NCBI GenBank assembly: GCA_002238415.1 | Contig: MPMI01000002.1 | Span: 1 to 64,000, forward strand | Source: Desulfurellaceae bacterium bin18 | GTDB taxonomy: Bacteria > Desulfobacterota > Binatia > Bin18 | Direction of reading: 5' to 3' | DNA: 64,000 bases | Shown: piece by piece, positions 62,139 through 64,000 of the stretch | Numbering within the stretch: the first letter of the stretch is position 1 | Layout of the letters: each line of letters opens with the position of its first letter | The notes under the pieces: model-generated | Databases searched by the model: none | What the model was told of the DNA's origin: nothing | What the model saw: the letters and a program-made list of their open reading frames with translations, nothing else | Made by a program: the position numbers and the translations under genes

Positions 62139-62564
62139 TCATCCCATCCACGGATTGAAGATCGGGACGCCTGTTTGACGAAAGTCGTCCTCGTTTCGGG
62201 TGCACACAACGAGAGCGTGCACCTGCGCGGTGGCGGCAATGAAGAGGTCAGGCTGACTGAAGGTGATCGAACTTTCTCGACCCCGGGCCACCATTCGACG
62301 CCATTCCAGAATCACCTCCTCATCCACAGGCAGGATACGCCCAGCAAACCACGGTCGCAGCCGGTGGTCGAGCCAGACTGTCAGCTCATTCCGGAATTTT
62401 GGGTCAGCCTGTCTTTCGATGCCATACCGGATTTCGGCCAGCGTGACGCTGCTGAGGAAGAGGCTGTCCGCGGATTGCGCGTCCGCCCACGCTTTGACGT
62501 GACTGTCAGGTCGCTGCTTGCGGAGTTCGGAGACAACATTGGTATCGAGCAACCATCCCGTCAC
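62139..62564 (-). CDS. PIN-domain toxin (VapC/FitB-like)
   Basis: 141-residue PIN ribonuclease. Acidic catalytic residues: Asp in WLLDTNVVSELRK, Glu in LAEIRYGIERQ, Asp in FSQPDLFIAATAQVHALVVCTRNEDDF. Its start overlaps the antitoxin stop by four bases (ATGA), the classic toxin-antitoxin arrangement. FitB-like members cleave RNA, often tRNA; the target here is unknown. Confidence 0.92.
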   Translation of the reverse strand: MTGWLLDTNVVSELRKQRPDSHVKAWADAQSADSLFLSSVTLAEIRYGIERQADPKFRNELTVWLDHRLRPWFAGRILPVDEEVILEWRRMVARGRESSITFSQPDLFIAATAQVHALVVCTRNEDDFRQTGVPIFNPWMG

Positions 62565-62857
62565 AACTCAACCTCACGGACCGGGCTCCGCACACCGGCT
62601 CCACCGAACGTGAGACGGCTCAGCGGAGATTGGGACAGGAGTTCGTGCAAGCTGCCGGAGTGCTCCCGTGCCTGGAGAGCTTCGAAGGTGTCTGCCGCAA
62701 CGATGACTACGGCGTCTTTCCCGTGAACCGTGACCCGTTGCGGCTGCCCGGCCGTGGCAAGGCGCACGAGTTTACTGAACTTTGCCTTGGCCTCTCCCAG
62801 CTTCCAGACAGGCTTCGGCGCCGGGCTGGGCTGCCTGATTTGACGAGATTTATTCAC
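62561..62857 (-). CDS. Phd/YefM-family antitoxin
   Basis: 98 residues. The Phd fold is visible as WKLGEAKAKFSKLVRLATAGQPQRVTVHGKDAVVIVAADTFEALQA, followed by a toxin-wrapping C-terminus (LHELLSQSPLSRLTF). It lies directly before, and overlaps, the PIN toxin gene. It is expected to repress its own operon by binding upstream of 62857. Confidence 0.92.
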   Translation of the reverse strand: MNKSRQIRQPSPAPKPVWKLGEAKAKFSKLVRLATAGQPQRVTVHGKDAVVIVAADTFEALQAREHSGSLHELLSQSPLSRLTFGGAGVRSPVREVEL

Positions 62858-62951
62858 GAGCGCGCCTCCTTCTGACTAGATTGGTCAAATTTAGGGGAAA
62901 TCGCTGTATACGTCAAACATACTCGCCGAAATGACGAAAGAAATCGGTTGA

Positions 62952-62977
62952 CTATACGGAATCGTAAATTGTCCTAG
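62952..62977 (+). repeat. 26-bp direct repeat, right copy
   Basis: CTATACGGAATCGTAAATTG then TCCTAG, matching 59394-59419 at 23 of 26 positions. It lies between the antitoxin gene start and the hsdM stop. Confidence 0.55.
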
Positions 62978-62983
62978 CGGCCT

Positions 62984-64000
62984 TCATCGCAGCAGCGCTT
63001 CCGTCAATATCGCCTTTAACTGGTCCCGCAAGTCCGAGACCTCGGCCTCGGTTGCGCCGAGCTTGGCCAGCAGTTCTTGTGGGTCGCCGAGATCGTCTTC
63101 CTGGGTATGCGGGTTCTTGATGTCCAGGTTGTAGCCGCGCGCCTTAACGTCTTCCGCAGTCACCTTCCAGGCGCGTTCCGTTTCCGTGCGGTCCGTGCGG
63201 TCCGCCCCACCCCACCAGTCGATGCAGGGCTGTAAATGGTCCAGCCGGATCGGCCTGGTCATGGAATAGGCTTTCTGCCCCTCGGGTACGCGATGCTCGT
63301 AGAACCAGATGTCCGTGGTTGGTGCGCCCTTCTCAAAGAACAGCAGATTGGTGCCGATGGAGGCATACGGCCGGAACACGGAATTGGGCAGGCGCACGAT
63401 GGTGTGCAGGTTGCACTCTTCCATCAAATGTTCCTTGAGCCGCGTTTTGACACCCTCGCCAAACAGCGAGCCGTCGGGCAGCACCACGGCGGCGCGCCCA
63501 CCCGGTTTCAGCAGGCGGATGATAAGAGCCAGGAACAGGTCTGCCGTTTCCTTGGTCCGAAACTCTTTCGGGAAGTTGGCCTCAATACCGTCTTCCTCCC
63601 TGCCGCCAAAGGGCGGGTTGGTCAGTACGATGTCCACCCGGTGCTTTTGCTCCCAGCTAATATAGGGCCGCGCCAGGGTGTTGTCGTGGCGCACAAAGCT
63701 CGGGTCTTCAACGCCGTGCAGCAGCATATTGGTCACGCACAGCATGTGGGGGAGCTGCTTCTTTTCGACTGCACGCAGGGCAGCTTGTATGGTCGGTTCG
63801 TCTTCGGGCCGTTTGGCATAACGCTCACGCATGTGACGCAGCGCACAGGTCAAAAAACCCCCAGTCCCGCAGGCCGGGTCGAATACGGTCTCGTCCGGCT
63901 TGGGGTCGATACGATCAACCATAAAGGCGGTTACGGCGCGGGGCGTATAATACTCGCCGGCATTGCCCGCGGATTGCAGGTCGTTGAGAATCTGCTCGTA
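62984..64000 (-). CDS. hsdM: Type I restriction-modification methyltransferase subunit M (5' end outside window)
   Basis: 339 codons are visible; the N-terminal portion lies beyond base 64000 (the frame is open to the edge, with YEQILNDLQSAGNAGEYYTPRAVTAFMVDRI just inside it). The adenine-N6 methyltransferase motifs are complete: SAM motif VFDPACGTGGFL and catalytic VLTNPPFGG (N-P-P-F), with the KPGGRAAVVLPDGSLFGEGVK segment. HsdM with HsdS forms the M2S methylase of the type I system. The methylated base is adenine by family; the sequence recognised depends on hsdS. Confidence 0.95.
   Translation of the reverse strand, partial: YEQILNDLQSAGNAGEYYTPRAVTAFMVDRIDPKPDETVFDPACGTGGFLTCALRHMRERYAKRPEDEPTIQAALRAVEKKQLPHMLCVTNMLLHGVEDPSFVRHDNTLARPYISWEQKHRVDIVLTNPPFGGREEDGIEANFPKEFRTKETADLFLALIIRLLKPGGRAAVVLPDGSLFGEGVKTRLKEHLMEECNLHTIVRLPNSVFRPYASIGTNLLFFEKGAPTTDIWFYEHRVPEGQKAYSMTRPIRLDHLQPCIDWWGGADRTDRTETERAWKVTAEDVKARGYNLDIKNPHTQEDDLGDPQELLAKLGATEAEVSDLRDQLKAILTEALLR

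Overview
The window is a gene-dense stretch of a bacterial chromosome with moderately high GC (about 55-57% by eye). Genes lie on both strands, spacing is short and GGAGG-type ribosome binding sites are common. Two things suggest an uncultured, respiratory, Gram-negative-like bacterium from the Desulfobacterota / Tectomicrobia (Entotheonella-like) neighbourhood. One is the abundance of acyl-CoA dehydrogenases, luciferase-like flavin oxidoreductases, SDRs, amidohydrolases and molybdenum hydroxylases. The other is a b6-type quinol:cytochrome c complex with a multihaem cytochrome. This placement is inference; there is no rRNA in the window.

Layout. 1-7003: the 5' part of an ammonium transporter, a small ABM monooxygenase, an enoyl-CoA hydratase, an LLM flavoprotein, a DUF4143 ATPase behind a perfect palindrome, an apparent SelW-like selenoprotein read through an in-frame TGA (5310-5546, minus) and a CoA-transferase. 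7122-14505: a thioredoxin-fold DUF255 protein, a DUF1499 protein, an EamA transporter, an aldo/keto reductase and an FAD/GcvT dehydrogenase. 14598-18707: a four-gene molybdenum hydroxylase operon (large, [2Fe-2S], FAD and CoxG-like subunits). 18858-26303: an unknown small protein, an amidohydrolase, a membrane-spanning SMC-like ATPase with a small partner, then an acyl-CoA dehydrogenase, an SDR and a second LLM protein. 26535-38521: housekeeping genes (murI, a secA with a very large insertion, argJ, gatCAB, a YraN protein, serS). 38603-45101: a respiratory cluster (Rieske protein, b6-like cytochrome, subunit IV-like protein, three small membrane proteins, an eight-haem cytochrome c with a coiled coil, a cupredoxin) closed by a strong intrinsic terminator. 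45823-49547: a YfgM-like TPR protein, a bifunctional-nuclease-family protein and a VWA/MoxR pair. 49664-59181: an NRDE protein, a pteridine-reductase-like SDR, a response regulator / tandem LolA-like protein / histidine kinase operon, a metallophosphoesterase, a fused double 6-pyruvoyl-tetrahydropterin synthase and a further SDR. 59394-64000: an accessory block with orphan antitoxin-like genes, a type I restriction system (hsdM, hsdS) and a Phd/VapC toxin-antitoxin pair lodged between the two restriction genes.

Running through the window is a family of five 53-55 bp hairpin repeats with 16-17 bp terminal inverted repeats. All lie just 3' of genes, and one copy shows a paired base change that preserves the stem. 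Other dispersed repeats mark intergenic regions and the borders of the accessory block.

The strongest candidates for something new are the UGA-containing SelW-like gene, the hairpin family, the cytochrome complex with its microproteins and a candidate haem c-binding cysteine, the SecA insertion, the pterin module built around a double PTPS, and the two-component operon carrying a duplicated LolA-like domain.
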